Source: Desulfosarcina ovata subsp. ovata | GTDB taxonomy: Bacteria > Desulfobacterota > Desulfobacteria > Desulfobacterales > Desulfosarcinaceae | Direction: 5' to 3' | NCBI RefSeq assembly: GCF_009689005.1 | Contig: NZ_AP021879.1 | Coordinates: 3,348,001-3,412,000, forward strand | Length of the DNA stretch: 64,000 nt | In this document: one piece after another, positions 37,226 through 46,392 of the stretch | Numbering within the stretch: the first letter of the stretch is position 1 | How the letters are laid out: every line of letters begins with the position of its first letter | Translations under genes and position numbers: made by a program | Notes under the pieces: generated by a model | Told to the model about the DNA's origin: nothing | Seen by the model: only the letters and a program-made list of their open reading frames with translations | The model's database searches: none

Positions 37226-38341
37226 ATGATTATCGGAATTCTGAAAGAGATCAAAGCGGAAGAGAACCGGGTAAGCATGACCCCGGCGGGGGTGGAAGTG
37301 ATGATCCACCATGGCCATACGGTTTTGGTTGAAAACAGCGCCGGTGCCGGCAGCGGCTTTGACGACGACGCATATGCCAAGGCCGGGGCGACCCTGATCG
37401 ATAGCCCCCGGGACATCTACGCCAAGGCCGACATGGTCATGCACGTCAAGGAGCCGCTGGCCGCCGAGTACGACCTGATTCGCGAGGGTCAGATCGTCTT
37501 CACCTACCTGCACCTGGCCGCTGACGAGCCCCAGACCCGGGCCCTGATCAAAAGCCGTGCGGTGTGCATTGCCTACGAAACCATCCAGAAGGCCGACGGC
37601 ACGCTGCCCCTGCTCACCCCCATGAGCGAAGTGGCCGGCCGCATGGCCATCCAGCAGGGGGCCAAGTACCTGGAGATGGCCCAGGGGGGCCAGGGCGTGC
37701 TGCTGGGTGGCGTCCCCGGCGTGGACCCGGGCATGGTGGTGGTGATCGGCGGCGGCGTGGTGGGCGTTAACGCGGCCAAGATGGCCTGCGGCCTGGGTGC
37801 CAAGGTCTACCTGTTGGACATGAACCTGGACCGGCTGCGCTACCTGAGCGACGTGATGCCGGCCAACTGCTTCACCCTGATGTCCAGCCCGGCGGCGATC
37901 CGTGATCTGGTCACCCGGGCCGACGTGGTCGTGGGGGCGGTGCTGATTCCCGGTGCCAAGGCGCCCAAGCTGGTCACCCGCGACATGCTGCCGACCATGA
38001 AACCCGGATCGGTGCTGGTGGACGTGGCCATCGACCAGGGAGGCTGCTTCGAGACCTCCAAGGCGACCACCCACAGCCATCCCACCTATGTGGTGGACAA
38101 CGTGGTGCATTACTGTGTGGCCAACATGCCCGGCGCCGTGGCCAAAACCTCGACCCTGGCCCTGACCAACGCAACGTTGCCCTACGCCCTGAAGATCGCC
38201 GACCAGGGCTGGAAGGCGGCCATGCAGGCGAGCCGCGAGATCCGCCTGGGCGCCAACGTGGTCGACGGCAAGATCACCTACCGGGCTGTGGCCGAAGCCT
38301 TCGGACTGGACTACACGCCCGTTGATGAAATGATTGGTTGA
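37226..38341 (+). CDS. ald: Alanine dehydrogenase
   Basis: Interconverts L-alanine and pyruvate plus ammonium with NAD. 371 residues: [20 protein letters not shown] at the N-terminus, [14 protein letters not shown], the NAD-binding [17 protein letters not shown] and the C-terminal [19 protein letters not shown] are all family-typical. ATG 37226 has AAGGAG 5 nt upstream. It is followed by a strong terminator, so it is monocistronic. Located just before a branched-chain amino-acid importer, it fits amino-acid catabolism. Confidence 0.96.
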   Translation: MIIGILKEIKAEENRVSMTPAGVEVMIHHGHTVLVENSAGAGSGFDDDAYAKAGATLIDSPRDIYAKADMVMHVKEPLAAEYDLIREGQIVFTYLHLAADEPQTRALIKSRAVCIAYETIQKADGTLPLLTPMSEVAGRMAIQQGAKYLEMAQGGQGVLLGGVPGVDPGMVVVIGGGVVGVNAAKMACGLGAKVYLLDMNLDRLRYLSDVMPANCFTLMSSPAAIRDLVTRADVVVGAVLIPGAKAPKLVTRDMLPTMKPGSVLVDVAIDQGGCFETSKATTHSHPTYVVDNVVHYCVANMPGAVAKTSTLALTNATLPYALKIADQGWKAAMQASREIRLGANVVDGKITYRAVAEAFGLDYTPVDEMIG

Positions 38342-38439
38342 CAATCCGAAAGGCCGGCCGGGTTAACTTCCACATCGGCAATACCGCTTTTCACCCCGCC
38401 ACGCGCATCGGGCACCGGCGGAGGGAAAGCGTTCCACAT

Positions 38440-38487
38440 AAAAATAAAAAGATCTTTTCGTAGATGCGGAAAGATCTTTTTATTTTT
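38440..38487 (+). terminator. Terminator of ald
   Basis: An 18-bp AT-rich stem AAAAATAAAAAGATCTTT with its inverse, loop of about 12, ending in T residues. Its symmetry would also work leftward. Confidence 0.9.
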
Positions 38488-38586
38488 GTGCCTCACCACC
38501 CCGAAATCCAACATCTTTCCATTTCAGACATTTTCGACATATTAGTAGTATACTAACTACATATTTGTGTCTTTACCAGCCGAATA

Positions 38587-38630
38587 TATCATACATAATA
38601 ACAAACAACCATTTGTTATTATGTATGATA
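38587..38630. repeat. Perfect 19-bp inverted repeat
   Basis: TATCATACATAATAACAAA (38587-38605) is exactly inverted at 38612-38630 with a 6-nt loop. It is AT-rich with no T-run, so it is not a standard terminator. It lies 240 bp upstream of the GntR regulator. Confidence 0.7.
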
Positions 38631-38743
38631 ATATATATCTGTTGTGTTTGGCGCGATACTTGAAAAAAAATAGTTTCAAATTTGCCACACGCTTACTGCA
38701 ACACGGTAGATAAACTAAATGGTAATTTTAAAAAGAATCCATC

Positions 38744-38781
38744 TTGACAAAGAGCGAATGCTCATGTAAATGGTCTGACCA
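38744..38781 (+). promoter_or_regulatory. Promoter with GntR/FadR-type operator
   Basis: TTGACA (38744-38749), a 17-nt spacer, then a weak -10 (TAAATG). The perfect palindrome TGGTCTGACCA at 38771-38781 overlaps the -10 region and matches the TGGTC-N-GACCA consensus of FadR-type regulators. Autoregulation by the following gene is likely. Confidence 0.65.
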
Positions 38782-38869
38782 TTCAAACGATCATTTGCTG
38801 TTTTTCAGTATTCCCATAAAAACGATCAACTCGTTTTATCCCGTGTAGCTGGAATTGAATCATAGAACT

Positions 38870-39604
38870 ATGAACCCATTGTTCCGTGCCGCCAAACAGA
38901 ACCGCATCTTCCAGGATGTGGTCGAGCAGATTCAGGAAGCCATCATTCAGGGCCGCCTTAAAGTCGGTGACCGCCTTCCCGCCGAGCGTGAACTCAAGGA
39001 GATGTTGCAGACCAGTCGCAGTACCCTGCGCGAGGCATTGCGAGTACTGGAACAAAAAGGGCTGATTGAAATCAAACTGGGCATGGGTGGCGGTGCGGTG
39101 GTCAAGGCCGTATCATCGGACATGGTTGCCGAGAGTCTGGATCTTTTGATCCGATCTCAGAAAGTCTCATTGCGGCACATCGCCGAATTCCGTGAACGGG
39201 TCGAAGGCGATGTGGTCGAGCTAGCCACCCGGCAAATGACCGAATCGGACAGGATATACCTGAAAAACCTTCTCGAGGAAGCCAGGCAGTGCGTCAACCG
39301 TGGAACGGAAGCGGTATCGGAATTCCTCACGGCTGACAAAAACATCCATCTGGGCTTCGCCAAACTGACCGGCAACCCCATCTATATCTCCATCCTCAAA
39401 ACCATCCATGAAAACATTCGCCGATATTATGACGAGTATCTGGTGATGGAAGAACGGGAAATGAACGAGAACTTCAAGGATCTCGAAGATGTGGTGGCCG
39501 CCATGGAAGCGGGGGACGCGAAAAGGGCCGGCAGTATCGCCCGGGCCCACGTCAGCCGATTCAACGGCTATATGGAAACCCGTGAACAGCAAAACCTGAA
39601 GTAA
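38870..39604 (+). CDS. GntR/FadR-family transcriptional regulator
   Basis: 244 residues. N-terminal winged helix: IFQDVVEQIQEAIIQGRLKV, LPAERELKEMLQTSRSTLRE, ALRVLEQKGLIEIK. A helical FCD effector-binding domain follows (about 90-225) with metal-binding-type residues in ADKNIHLGFAKLTGN. FCD proteins sense organic acids or amino acids. It is 67 nt from livG and its own promoter carries a matching operator, so it probably controls the Liv operon. ATG 38870 was preferred over TTG 38855. Confidence 0.9.
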   Translation: MNPLFRAAKQNRIFQDVVEQIQEAIIQGRLKVGDRLPAERELKEMLQTSRSTLREALRVLEQKGLIEIKLGMGGGAVVKAVSSDMVAESLDLLIRSQKVSLRHIAEFRERVEGDVVELATRQMTESDRIYLKNLLEEARQCVNRGTEAVSEFLTADKNIHLGFAKLTGNPIYISILKTIHENIRRYYDEYLVMEEREMNENFKDLEDVVAAMEAGDAKRAGSIARAHVSRFNGYMETREQQNLK

Positions 39605-39671
39605 GTCCCATCGGCAGGTGGCGGCATGTTGGCATCAGGCCATGCAAGACAAGGAGTGACGGTTACGGATT

Positions 39672-40448
39672 ATGGCACAACTGGAAATGGACAACATCAC
39701 CGTAAAATTCGGCGGACTGGTCGCTCTGTCTGAACTGAGCTTTTCCATCAACACCGGTGAGATCGTCGGTCTGATCGGCCCCAACGGGGCTGGCAAAACC
39801 ACGGTCTTTAACGTGCTGACCGGGGTCTACAGAGCCACCAGCGGCGATGTGCGGTTCGATGGCAACAGTATTCTGGGAAAGCGTCCCCATGAGATCTTTT
39901 CCCGAGGTATTGCCCGCACCTTTCAGAACATTCGTCTCTTTTCGGCCATGACCGCGGTGGAAAACGCCATGGTGGCCCGCCACTGCCGCTCGGGGATCGG
40001 AGTGGTCGGGGCCATTTTCCGGACCGGTTCCCAGCGCCGGGAAGAGCGCCAGATCCGGAATAAGGCGCTGGAGGCCCTGACCTTCATGGGGGTCGACGCG
40101 TATGCCGACACCGTGGCCTCCAACCTGCCCTACGGCCTGCAGCGGCGCCTCGAGATTTCCCGGGCACTGGCCTCCCAGCCCAAGATGCTGCTGCTGGACG
40201 AACCGGCCGCCGGCATGAATCCGTCGGAAAGCTCGGCATTGATGAAGGATATTTCACGCATATCGGAACTGGGCATTGACGTGCTTCTGGTGGAGCACGA
40301 CATGAAAGTGGTCATGGGTGTTTGCAACCGGATTGTCTGTGTTGACCATGGGCTAAAAATCGCTGAGGGGACCCCCGAGGAGATTCAGTCCAACCCGCAG
40401 GTGATCGAAGCCTACCTGGGCCAACCGGCAAGTCAGAAACAACAATAA
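39672..40448 (+). CDS. livG: Branched-chain amino-acid ABC transporter ATPase LivG
   Basis: 258 residues: Walker A GPNGAGKTT, Q-loop TFQNIRLF typical of LivG, a LivG-style signature region NLPYGLQRRLEISRAL, Walker B MLLLDEPAAGMNP and VEHDMKVVM. One of two ATPases of the Liv-type importer. It is first of the transporter genes, about 20 nt from the receptor gene. Gene order G-K-H-M-F differs from E. coli but is common elsewhere. Confidence 0.95.
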   Translation: MAQLEMDNITVKFGGLVALSELSFSINTGEIVGLIGPNGAGKTTVFNVLTGVYRATSGDVRFDGNSILGKRPHEIFSRGIARTFQNIRLFSAMTAVENAMVARHCRSGIGVVGAIFRTGSQRREERQIRNKALEALTFMGVDAYADTVASNLPYGLQRRLEISRALASQPKMLLLDEPAAGMNPSESSALMKDISRISELGIDVLLVEHDMKVVMGVCNRIVCVDHGLKIAEGTPEEIQSNPQVIEAYLGQPASQKQQ

Positions 40449-40466
40449 AATCAGGAGGAGTATCAA

Positions 40467-41603
40467 ATGAAAAGAAAACTGTTGGTCGCACTGGTACTTG
40501 GTATCATGGTGGTTCCCTTTCTCATGGACACGGCAACTGCCAAAACCCTCAAACTGGGTTCCATGGGACCCCTTACCGGCCCCTATGCCGCCGATGGCAA
40601 TGACATTAAAAACGGTGTCCTGTGCGCCATCGACGTCATCAACGACCAGGGCGGCGTCCCCGGTTACGACAAGATCGAGCTGTTCCCCCAGGACACCGCC
40701 TGCGACCCGAAACAGGCCGTGGCCTCCGCCAACAAACTGATCAACCTGGAAGTGGTCGGCGTCATCGGGGCCTACTGCTCCTCGTCCACCATCCCGGCGT
40801 CCGAGACCCTGGCCGAGGAAGACATCATCATGATCACCCCGGCTTCGACCAACGAGAAAGTCACCGACCGTGGTCTGCCCTACATGTTCCGCATGTGCGG
40901 TCGCGACGATGACCAGGCCCCGGCCGCCGTCAAGTTCATGAAAGAGGCCCTGGGCGCCAAAACCATTTTCATTCTGGATGACAAAACCACCTACTCCCAG
41001 GGGCTGGCCGACGGCGTTGAGAAAGCCTGCAAAGAGATGGGCCTCACTGTATTGGGCCGCGACCACGTCAACCAGGGCGACAAAGACTTCTCTGCCATTC
41101 TCACCATGGCCAGAGACAAGAATGCCGACGTTTTCTACATGAGCCTGCAGAATCATGCCTCCGGCTCCCTGATGGCCATCCAGGCCAAACGCATGGGCCT
41201 CAAGTCCAAAATCATTTCCCAGGACGCCATGTTTCATCCCAACTTCATCAGCGTGGCCAAGGATGCGGCCGAAGGGGTCTATGTCACCTATGGTTACACC
41301 GACAAAACCACCGACGCCTACAAGGCATATGAGAAACGCTTTTCCGCCAAATACGGCCAGATCGGTGCATACGGCACCTATGCCTACGATGCGGCCATCG
41401 CCCTGATGACCGCCATTAAAAATGCCGGTTCCACCGATCCGGCAAAAATCAAAGCCGAGATGATGAAGCTGGATTATGACGGCGCATCCAAGCATGTGAA
41501 GTTCAGACCCAATGGGGACAGCGGTTCTTCCTACGTGGCGTTCAAAATCGACGGCGGCGATTACAAGCTGTACTGGACCCCGGAAAAAGGCATTTTGAAG
41601 TAA
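40467..41603 (+). CDS. livK: Branched-chain amino-acid-type periplasmic binding protein
   Basis: 378 residues with a classical signal peptide (residues 1-26, ...MDTATAK). The mature type-I periplasmic fold begins LKLGSMGPLTGPYAADGNDI, with the Ser/Thr ligand loop around GAYCSSSTIPASE and MITPASTNEKVTD as in LivJ/LivK. AGGAGGAG precedes the ATG. The ligand may be Leu/Ile/Val or another amide or aromatic acid; the family is broad. Confidence 0.92.
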   Translation: MKRKLLVALVLGIMVVPFLMDTATAKTLKLGSMGPLTGPYAADGNDIKNGVLCAIDVINDQGGVPGYDKIELFPQDTACDPKQAVASANKLINLEVVGVIGAYCSSSTIPASETLAEEDIIMITPASTNEKVTDRGLPYMFRMCGRDDDQAPAAVKFMKEALGAKTIFILDDKTTYSQGLADGVEKACKEMGLTVLGRDHVNQGDKDFSAILTMARDKNADVFYMSLQNHASGSLMAIQAKRMGLKSKIISQDAMFHPNFISVAKDAAEGVYVTYGYTDKTTDAYKAYEKRFSAKYGQIGAYGTYAYDAAIALMTAIKNAGSTDPAKIKAEMMKLDYDGASKHVKFRPNGDSGSSYVAFKIDGGDYKLYWTPEKGILK

Positions 41604-41715
41604 CGCAGCAAACTGAGCAAAGCGACACGATCCACGGCGGGTCCGGCAGCGAGCCGGACCCGCCGGCCCCGACGTCCGCCTGAATGATCAGGCCAACCCG
41701 CAAAATAAAGACAAT

Positions 41716-42627
41716 ATGGAATATTTCATTCAACAACTGATAAACGGTCTGACATTGGGCGGCCTCTACGCGCTGATCGCCCTCGGGTATACCATGGTGT
41801 ATGGTGTCATCCAGCTGATCAATTTCGCCCATGGCGAGTTTTTCGCCGCCGGCGGGTATGTGGGGGTGATTGTTCTTAATTACTTTGCCGGTCGTGGTCT
41901 GATGGATTCCAATCCCTGGCTGTGCCTCGCCGCTTCGCTGGCACTCACCATGGCCTACTGTGCATTTCTGGCCATGGCCGTGGAAAAAGTGGCCTACAAA
42001 CCCCTGCGTCATCAGTCGCGGCTGGCCGTGCTGCTGTCCGCCCTGGGCATGTCCATTTTTCTCCAGAACGCCCTGATGCTGACCCAGGGGGTCTTCGACA
42101 AGCCTTATCCGGGTGAGAAATTCTCCGGCGGGCTGGTTTTCGGCGACATCCGCATCAGCGTGCTACAGATGATGATCGTCGGTCTGACCATTCTGCTCCT
42201 GGTGGGACTCAACCTGCTGGTCTTCAAGACCCGTATCGGCATGGCCATGCGCGCCACCGCCCAGGACAAAATCATGACGTCCCTGGTGGCCATCAGCAGC
42301 AACCGGATCATCTCGCTCACATTTGCCATCGGTTCCGGGCTGGCCGCTGCCGCCGGCATCATGGTCGGGCTCTACTACGGTTCGGTTCGCTACGACATGG
42401 GGTTCGTCCCCGGTATCAAGGCATTTGCCGCAGCGGTGTTAGGTGGCATCGGCAACATCACCGGCGCCATGCTGGGCGGATTGATCATCGGCATGGTCGA
42501 GATCTTCGGTGCCGGCTATATCTCCGGGCAGTACAAGGACGTATTCGCCTTCATCATACTGATTGCCGTGCTTTACTTTAAACCGACTGGAATCATGGGT
42601 GAGAACGTCGATGATACACGAGTTTAA
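41716..42627 (+). CDS. livH: Branched-chain amino-acid ABC transporter permease LivH
   Basis: 303 residues, about eight membrane helices. Family motifs: LINGLTLGGLYALIALGYTM, INFAHGEFF, and the EAA-like MRATAQDKIMTSLVAI. C-terminal AAVLGGIGNITGAMLGG is also typical. It follows the receptor by about 110 nt and overlaps livM by 17 nt. Confidence 0.95.
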   Translation: MEYFIQQLINGLTLGGLYALIALGYTMVYGVIQLINFAHGEFFAAGGYVGVIVLNYFAGRGLMDSNPWLCLAASLALTMAYCAFLAMAVEKVAYKPLRHQSRLAVLLSALGMSIFLQNALMLTQGVFDKPYPGEKFSGGLVFGDIRISVLQMMIVGLTILLLVGLNLLVFKTRIGMAMRATAQDKIMTSLVAISSNRIISLTFAIGSGLAAAAGIMVGLYYGSVRYDMGFVPGIKAFAAAVLGGIGNITGAMLGGLIIGMVEIFGAGYISGQYKDVFAFIILIAVLYFKPTGIMGENVDDTRV

Positions 42628-43837
42628 AAAAATCTGGAAAAGCTACGCCATCGGCCTGCTGTGGCTGATGGGCATTATCTGGCCGCTGGTGGGCATCCAC
42701 GCCGATGGCACCCTCTCCTTCGCCAACGCCTTCACCCTCTGGCTCTATATTGCTGCCGCCTCTTTCGTCTGCCTGCTGCTCTACGTAATGAATCAAAGTG
42801 GCAGCCTCAAACCGGTGACCACGCCCTTGTCGGCCGCCCGGAGCCGCGTCGCGGCAACGGCCGGTATCGTTCCCACATGGTTCTGGATTCTCCTGGCACT
42901 GGTCTTAACGGGCATCTTTCCCGTATTTACTTCCCGGTATGCCCAGGACGTGGCCATCAATGTGCTGATTTACATCTGCCTGGGTCTGGGGTTAAACGTG
43001 GTGGTGGGGCTGGCCGGCATGCTGGATCTGGGCTACATCGCCTTTTACGGGGTGGGCGCCTACACCTACGCCCTGCTGAATATCCATTTCGGCATGTCCT
43101 TCTGGCTCTGCCTGCCCATCGCCGCGGCCCTTGCCATGATCGCCGGCTGCCTCATCGGATACCCGACCCTGCGTATGCGCGGAGACTACCTGGCCATTGT
43201 CACCCTGGGGTTCGGCGAAATCGTACGCCTGATCCTGAACAACTGGATGTCCCTGACCAACGGCCCCAACGGCATTCTTGGTGTCAAGCCGCCCAGCATT
43301 ATCATTCCGACCTTTGACGGCGGTTTCGGATTCGAGCTGTTCGTTCTGAAAAAATTACACTTTCTCTATTACATCGCCCTAGCCCTGGCGGTCGTCACCA
43401 TCATTGCGGTGCGCCACCTGAACTATTCCAGAATCGGACGGGCCTGGGAATCGATCCGCGAGGACGAAACCGCCGCCGAACTGATGGGCGTCAACACCTT
43501 CCTGCTCAAGCTTCTGGCCTACGGCATGGGCGCGCTTTTCGCCGGACTGGCCGGGGCCTTTTTCTGTGCCCGCATGCGCTTTGTCAGCCCGGAGAGCTTC
43601 ACCTTCCTGGAATCGGCCATGGTGCTCAGCATGGTGGTGCTGGGCGGCATGGGCTCCATTCCCGGCATTATCCTCGGTGCCGCCGCCCTGATCGTGCTGC
43701 CCGAGGTGTTCCGCGAGTTCGAACTCTACCGCATGCTCGCTTTTGGTATGGCCATGGTGGTCATGATGCTGTTCCGACCCGCCGGCCTGATCCCGGCCAA
43801 ACGGATGGGTTCGAGATCCGAAGAAAGGGAGGGATAG
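42611..43837 (+). CDS. livM: Branched-chain amino-acid ABC transporter permease LivM
   Basis: 408 residues with an extra N-terminal pair of helices (about 12-60) before the LivM core. Core motifs: GLGLNVVVGLAGMLDLGYIA, GAYTYALLN, RMRGDYLAIVTLGFGEIVRL and the cytoplasmic loop GRAWESIREDETAAELMG. ATG 42611 lies within the end of livH, so the two are translationally coupled. It is directly followed by livF with no gap. Confidence 0.95.
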   Translation: MIHEFKKIWKSYAIGLLWLMGIIWPLVGIHADGTLSFANAFTLWLYIAAASFVCLLLYVMNQSGSLKPVTTPLSAARSRVAATAGIVPTWFWILLALVLTGIFPVFTSRYAQDVAINVLIYICLGLGLNVVVGLAGMLDLGYIAFYGVGAYTYALLNIHFGMSFWLCLPIAAALAMIAGCLIGYPTLRMRGDYLAIVTLGFGEIVRLILNNWMSLTNGPNGILGVKPPSIIIPTFDGGFGFELFVLKKLHFLYYIALALAVVTIIAVRHLNYSRIGRAWESIREDETAAELMGVNTFLLKLLAYGMGALFAGLAGAFFCARMRFVSPESFTFLESAMVLSMVVLGGMGSIPGIILGAAALIVLPEVFREFELYRMLAFGMAMVVMMLFRPAGLIPAKRMGSRSEEREG

Positions 43838-44560
43838 ATGTCCGCACAACCGATTCTCGAGCTCAAAGACGTCCATGCCAGCTATGGCAACATCAAGGCG
43901 CTGAAAGGCATCTCCCTGAAGGTCTATCCCGGGGAAATCGTCGCCATCATCGGCGCCAACGGCGCCGGCAAATCGACCACCCTGATGACGACCTGCTGCG
44001 TGATCCCAATTGATCAGGGCGAAATCTGGTACAACGGCGAGCCGATCCACGGCAAGGCCGCCGAGACCCTCCCGCCCACCGGGCTGTGCCAGGTGCCCGA
44101 GGGGCGCCGGATCTTCCCGCGCCTCACCGTGGACGAGAACCTGGAACTGGGCGCCTTTTACCGCAAGGACAAAGCCGATGTGGAAAAAGACCGCCAGCAC
44201 ATGTTCGATCTGTTTCCGATCCTCCAGGACCGCCGCAAACAGCATGGCGGGACCCTTTCCGGTGGCGAACAGCAGATGCTGGCCATTGCCCGGGCCCTGA
44301 TGACCCGGCCCAAGGTGCTGTTGCTGGACGAGCCCTCATTGGGGCTGGCACCGCTCATCGTCCAGCAGATTTTCGACATTATCCACGACATTAACGAAAA
44401 AAACGGCACCACTATTTTGCTGGTGGAGCAGAACGCCAACCTGGCCCTGCAGGCCGCCTCTCGCGGCTACGTGCTCGAAACCGGTGCCATCACCCTGGAG
44501 GATGACGCCAAAACGCTGCTCGACAACCCGGAAATCCGCAAGGCCTATCTGGGCGAATAA
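43838..44560 (+). CDS. livF: Branched-chain amino-acid ABC transporter ATPase LivF
   Basis: 240 residues: Walker A GANGAGKST, LivF-type Q-loop region CQVPEGRRIFPRLTV, signature LSGGEQQMLAIARAL, Walker B VLLLDEPSLGLAPL and VEQNANLAL. The second ATPase of the importer and last gene of the operon, closed by a strong terminator. Confidence 0.96.
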   Translation: MSAQPILELKDVHASYGNIKALKGISLKVYPGEIVAIIGANGAGKSTTLMTTCCVIPIDQGEIWYNGEPIHGKAAETLPPTGLCQVPEGRRIFPRLTVDENLELGAFYRKDKADVEKDRQHMFDLFPILQDRRKQHGGTLSGGEQQMLAIARALMTRPKVLLLDEPSLGLAPLIVQQIFDIIHDINEKNGTTILLVEQNANLALQAASRGYVLETGAITLEDDAKTLLDNPEIRKAYLGE

Positions 44561-44580
44561 AATCTGAAGGCGGGTTGACC

Positions 44581-44628
44581 GAAAAAGCCCCTGAGCCTTT
44601 GTATAAAAGGCATTCAGGGGCTTTTTCG
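44581..44628 (+). terminator. Terminator of the Liv operon
   Basis: GAAAAAGCCCCTGA...TCAGGGGCTTTTTC hairpin with an inner AGCCTTT / AAAGGC extension, ending in a T5 run. Confidence 0.92.
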
Positions 44629-44641
44629 ATTCCACCGGATC

Positions 44642-44670
44642 TTGACATTTCACATTTATTGAATTAGTTT
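44642..44670 (+). promoter_or_regulatory. Probable ssrA promoter
   Basis: TTGACA at 44642-44647, a 17-nt spacer and TAGTTT at 44665-44670, about 29 bp before the tmRNA 5' end. The -35 is perfect and the -10 weak; the distance is long, so a second -10 nearer the start is possible. Confidence 0.5.
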
Positions 44671-44698
44671 AGCGTCATAAAAGGTTCTTTAAAAAATT

Positions 44699-45051
44699 GG
44701 GGGCGAAACGGCTTCGACGGGGATAAAGAAGCTCAGATTGCATGCCGAGTTCCTGCCATCTCGTAAAACTGGTGGGACTTAAATATAATCGCAGACGATT
44801 ATAACTACGCCGTAGCAGCTTAATGCTACCGTTCTACCGGGTTTTTCCCGCGAACCTGGATAGAACGTCGACTAGTGGGATAGCCGATACTGAATGCCTG
44901 CTACAGCATTGGCGAACTTTTAGCAGGATAGCCTTTGCAGTACCCTGCCTGATGGAGACTTGCGAGGGCAATACTTAGATATCAGGATAAGCATGTAGAT
45001 ATCTGCGTGGAATGTTTTCGGACGCGGGTTCGACTCCCGCCGCCTCCACCA
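44699..45051 (+). ncRNA. ssrA: tmRNA (transfer-messenger RNA)
   Basis: Rescues stalled ribosomes and tags the nascent peptide. The 5' end GGGGGCGAAACGGCTTCGAC pairs through its first seven bases with CGCCTCC near the 3' end, followed by ACCA with CCA encoded. The T-arm is GGTTCGACTCC. The tag frame at 44791-44820 reads ADDYNYAVAA then TAA. It is 353 nt, a normal one-piece tmRNA. The 3' part from base 43 onward is repeated at 46027, marking it as the probable integration target of the element to the right. Confidence 0.97.
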
Positions 45052-45072
45052 ATTGCTTGGTTAGAATCAAAT

Positions 45073-45103
45073 AAGCAGGAAGCGACGACGCGACCTGCTT
45101 TTT
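45073..45103 (+). terminator. Terminator after the complete ssrA
   Basis: AAGCAGG (45073-45079) / CCTGCTT (45094-45100) with trailing T. It differs completely from the terminator after the partial copy. Confidence 0.75.
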
Positions 45104-45147
45104 ATTTATCGTTTCGTGCCGTATAACCCCTTTCTTATTCATTCAAA

Positions 45148-45444
45148 ATGAAACGCCAGCAGATCATAAGCATTTTAAAAAAACAGCCGGATCTGTTGCG
45201 CAAGTATTCCATTCAACATATCTATCTTTTCGGATCGGTTGCCAGAAACGAGGCGATCGATACCAGTGATTTTGACCTTCTCGTTGAATTCATACCGGAT
45301 TCCCGCATAAGCCTGTTTCAATTTTCAAGGCTTCGCCATGAGCTTGGCCAGCTTCTGAACTGCGATGTGGATCTGGTCACTCCCGATGCACTGCACAAGG
45401 ATCTTAAAGCGGATATCAAGGAAGAGGCGATCCATGCCGTCTAG
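45148..45444 (+). CDS. MNT-type nucleotidyltransferase antitoxin (MntA-like)
   Basis: 98 residues with the polymerase-beta-like motif YLFGSVARNEAIDTSDFDLL (GSx10DxD), the minimal nucleotidyltransferase fold. Characterised MntA enzymes inactivate HEPN toxins by adding AMP to a Tyr. It overlaps the start of the following HepT frame by 11 nt, the usual pair arrangement. The toxin is truncated, so it is now an orphan antitoxin. Confidence 0.85.
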   Translation: MKRQQIISILKKQPDLLRKYSIQHIYLFGSVARNEAIDTSDFDLLVEFIPDSRISLFQFSRLRHELGQLLNCDVDLVTPDALHKDLKADIKEEAIHAV

Positions 45445-45535
45445 ACGATGGGATTTCCGCATTCACGACATTCTCCAGGCTATTGACAAAATTCGGAATC
45501 ATCAAAAAAATTATCTGGGAAACCATTCAAACTGA
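45434..45535 (+). pseudogene. Truncated HepT/HEPN toxin
   Basis: 33 residues. The beginning (RRWDFRIHDILQAIDKI) matches the first helix of HepT-like HEPN proteins, then the frame diverges and stops. Intact HepT is about 110-140 residues, and the RX4-6H RNase motif near its end is missing. No continuation was found before 46026. Confidence 0.65.
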
Positions 45536-45655
45536 TTTGCCACCGCTTGTCTTTTTGTTAGAAGCCCTCCTGACATTATAAAGCGGAAAGTTGGTGACAT
45601 AATGAACCATGTCGGCGTTGATGATTCGATTCAGCCAAGTTACCGGTACTACATA

Positions 45656-45871
45656 TCAATAGACACCAACTCCCCTCAATGCATCCCAATTGCCATAGCG
45701 GAAACTCTTCGTGGTGATCATGTTCTCATCCTCATATAGCAGGGTGAAGGCGATCTGGTTGGAATCGGTATTGCTCCAATTTCTCGCGGTGACGATTTCA
45801 ATCTCCTCGTCGTCGGTATTTTCCAGGGTTAACCACACCGTGCCTGTGCCGCCACAGCCCCTATAATTCAT
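45656..45871 (-). CDS. Short hypothetical protein or fragment
   Basis: 71 residues, not recognised (TGTVWLTLENTDDEEIEIVT). It may be a piece of a beta-sandwich protein. No ribosome site is clear. Flanking sequence from 45536 to 46026 shows nothing else. Confidence 0.3.
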   Translation of the reverse strand: MNYRGCGGTGTVWLTLENTDDEEIEIVTARNWSNTDSNQIAFTLLYEDENMITTKSFRYGNWDALRGVGVY

Positions 45872-46026
45872 TTTTTGGCCCCGAAAATTACGATATTGGC
45901 CCTAACTAGGCCTACTTTTTAAACATTTTCTATTTTATTTCAGTTGTTTGGTTTGGCGTCCCTCGAACTGTTACGTTGAGAGGTAAATCAAGTTGATTAG
46001 ATAATGAGAGACGTCCCTATTATTCC

Positions 46027-46341
46027 CATGCCGAGTTCCTGCCATCTCGTAAAACTGGTGGGACTTAAATATAATCGCAGACGATTATAACTACGCCGTA
46101 GCAGCTTAATGCTACCGTTCTACCGGGTTTTTCCCGCGAATCTGGATAGAACGTCGACTAGTGGGATAGCCGATACTGAATGCCTGCTACAGCATTGGCG
46201 AACTTTTAGCAGGATAGCCTTTGCAGTACCCTGCCTGATGGAGACTTGTGAGGGCAATACTTAGATATCAGGATAAGCATGTAGATATCTGCGTGGAATG
46301 TTTTCGGACGCGGGTTCGACTCCCGCCGCCTCCACCAATTG
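46027..46341 (+). pseudogene. Partial duplicate of the tmRNA gene (3' 315 bp)
   Basis: Identical to 44741-45055 except for two C-to-T changes (near 46142 and 46249). It includes the tag reading frame, pseudoknot region, T-arm and CCA but lacks the first 42 bases, including the 5' half of the acceptor stem, so it cannot fold as a working tmRNA. The identity stops sharply at both ends. It is best explained as the displaced 3' fragment left by integration into ssrA. Confidence 0.9.
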
Positions 46342-46350
46342 AAAAAAGAC

Positions 46351-46392
46351 AACCCGTCTCTCCGGGACCACTCTCGGGGGCGACGGGTTTTC
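46351..46392 (+). terminator. Terminator after the partial ssrA copy
   Basis: AACCCGTC (46351-46358) / GACGGGTT (46382-46389) followed by TTTCT. One of the two ssrA terminators must be the original and the other came with the element. Confidence 0.7.

Noticed and set aside
46027..46341. Second functional tmRNA
   Set aside because: The 5' 42 bases and half of the acceptor stem are missing, so the tRNA-like domain cannot form.
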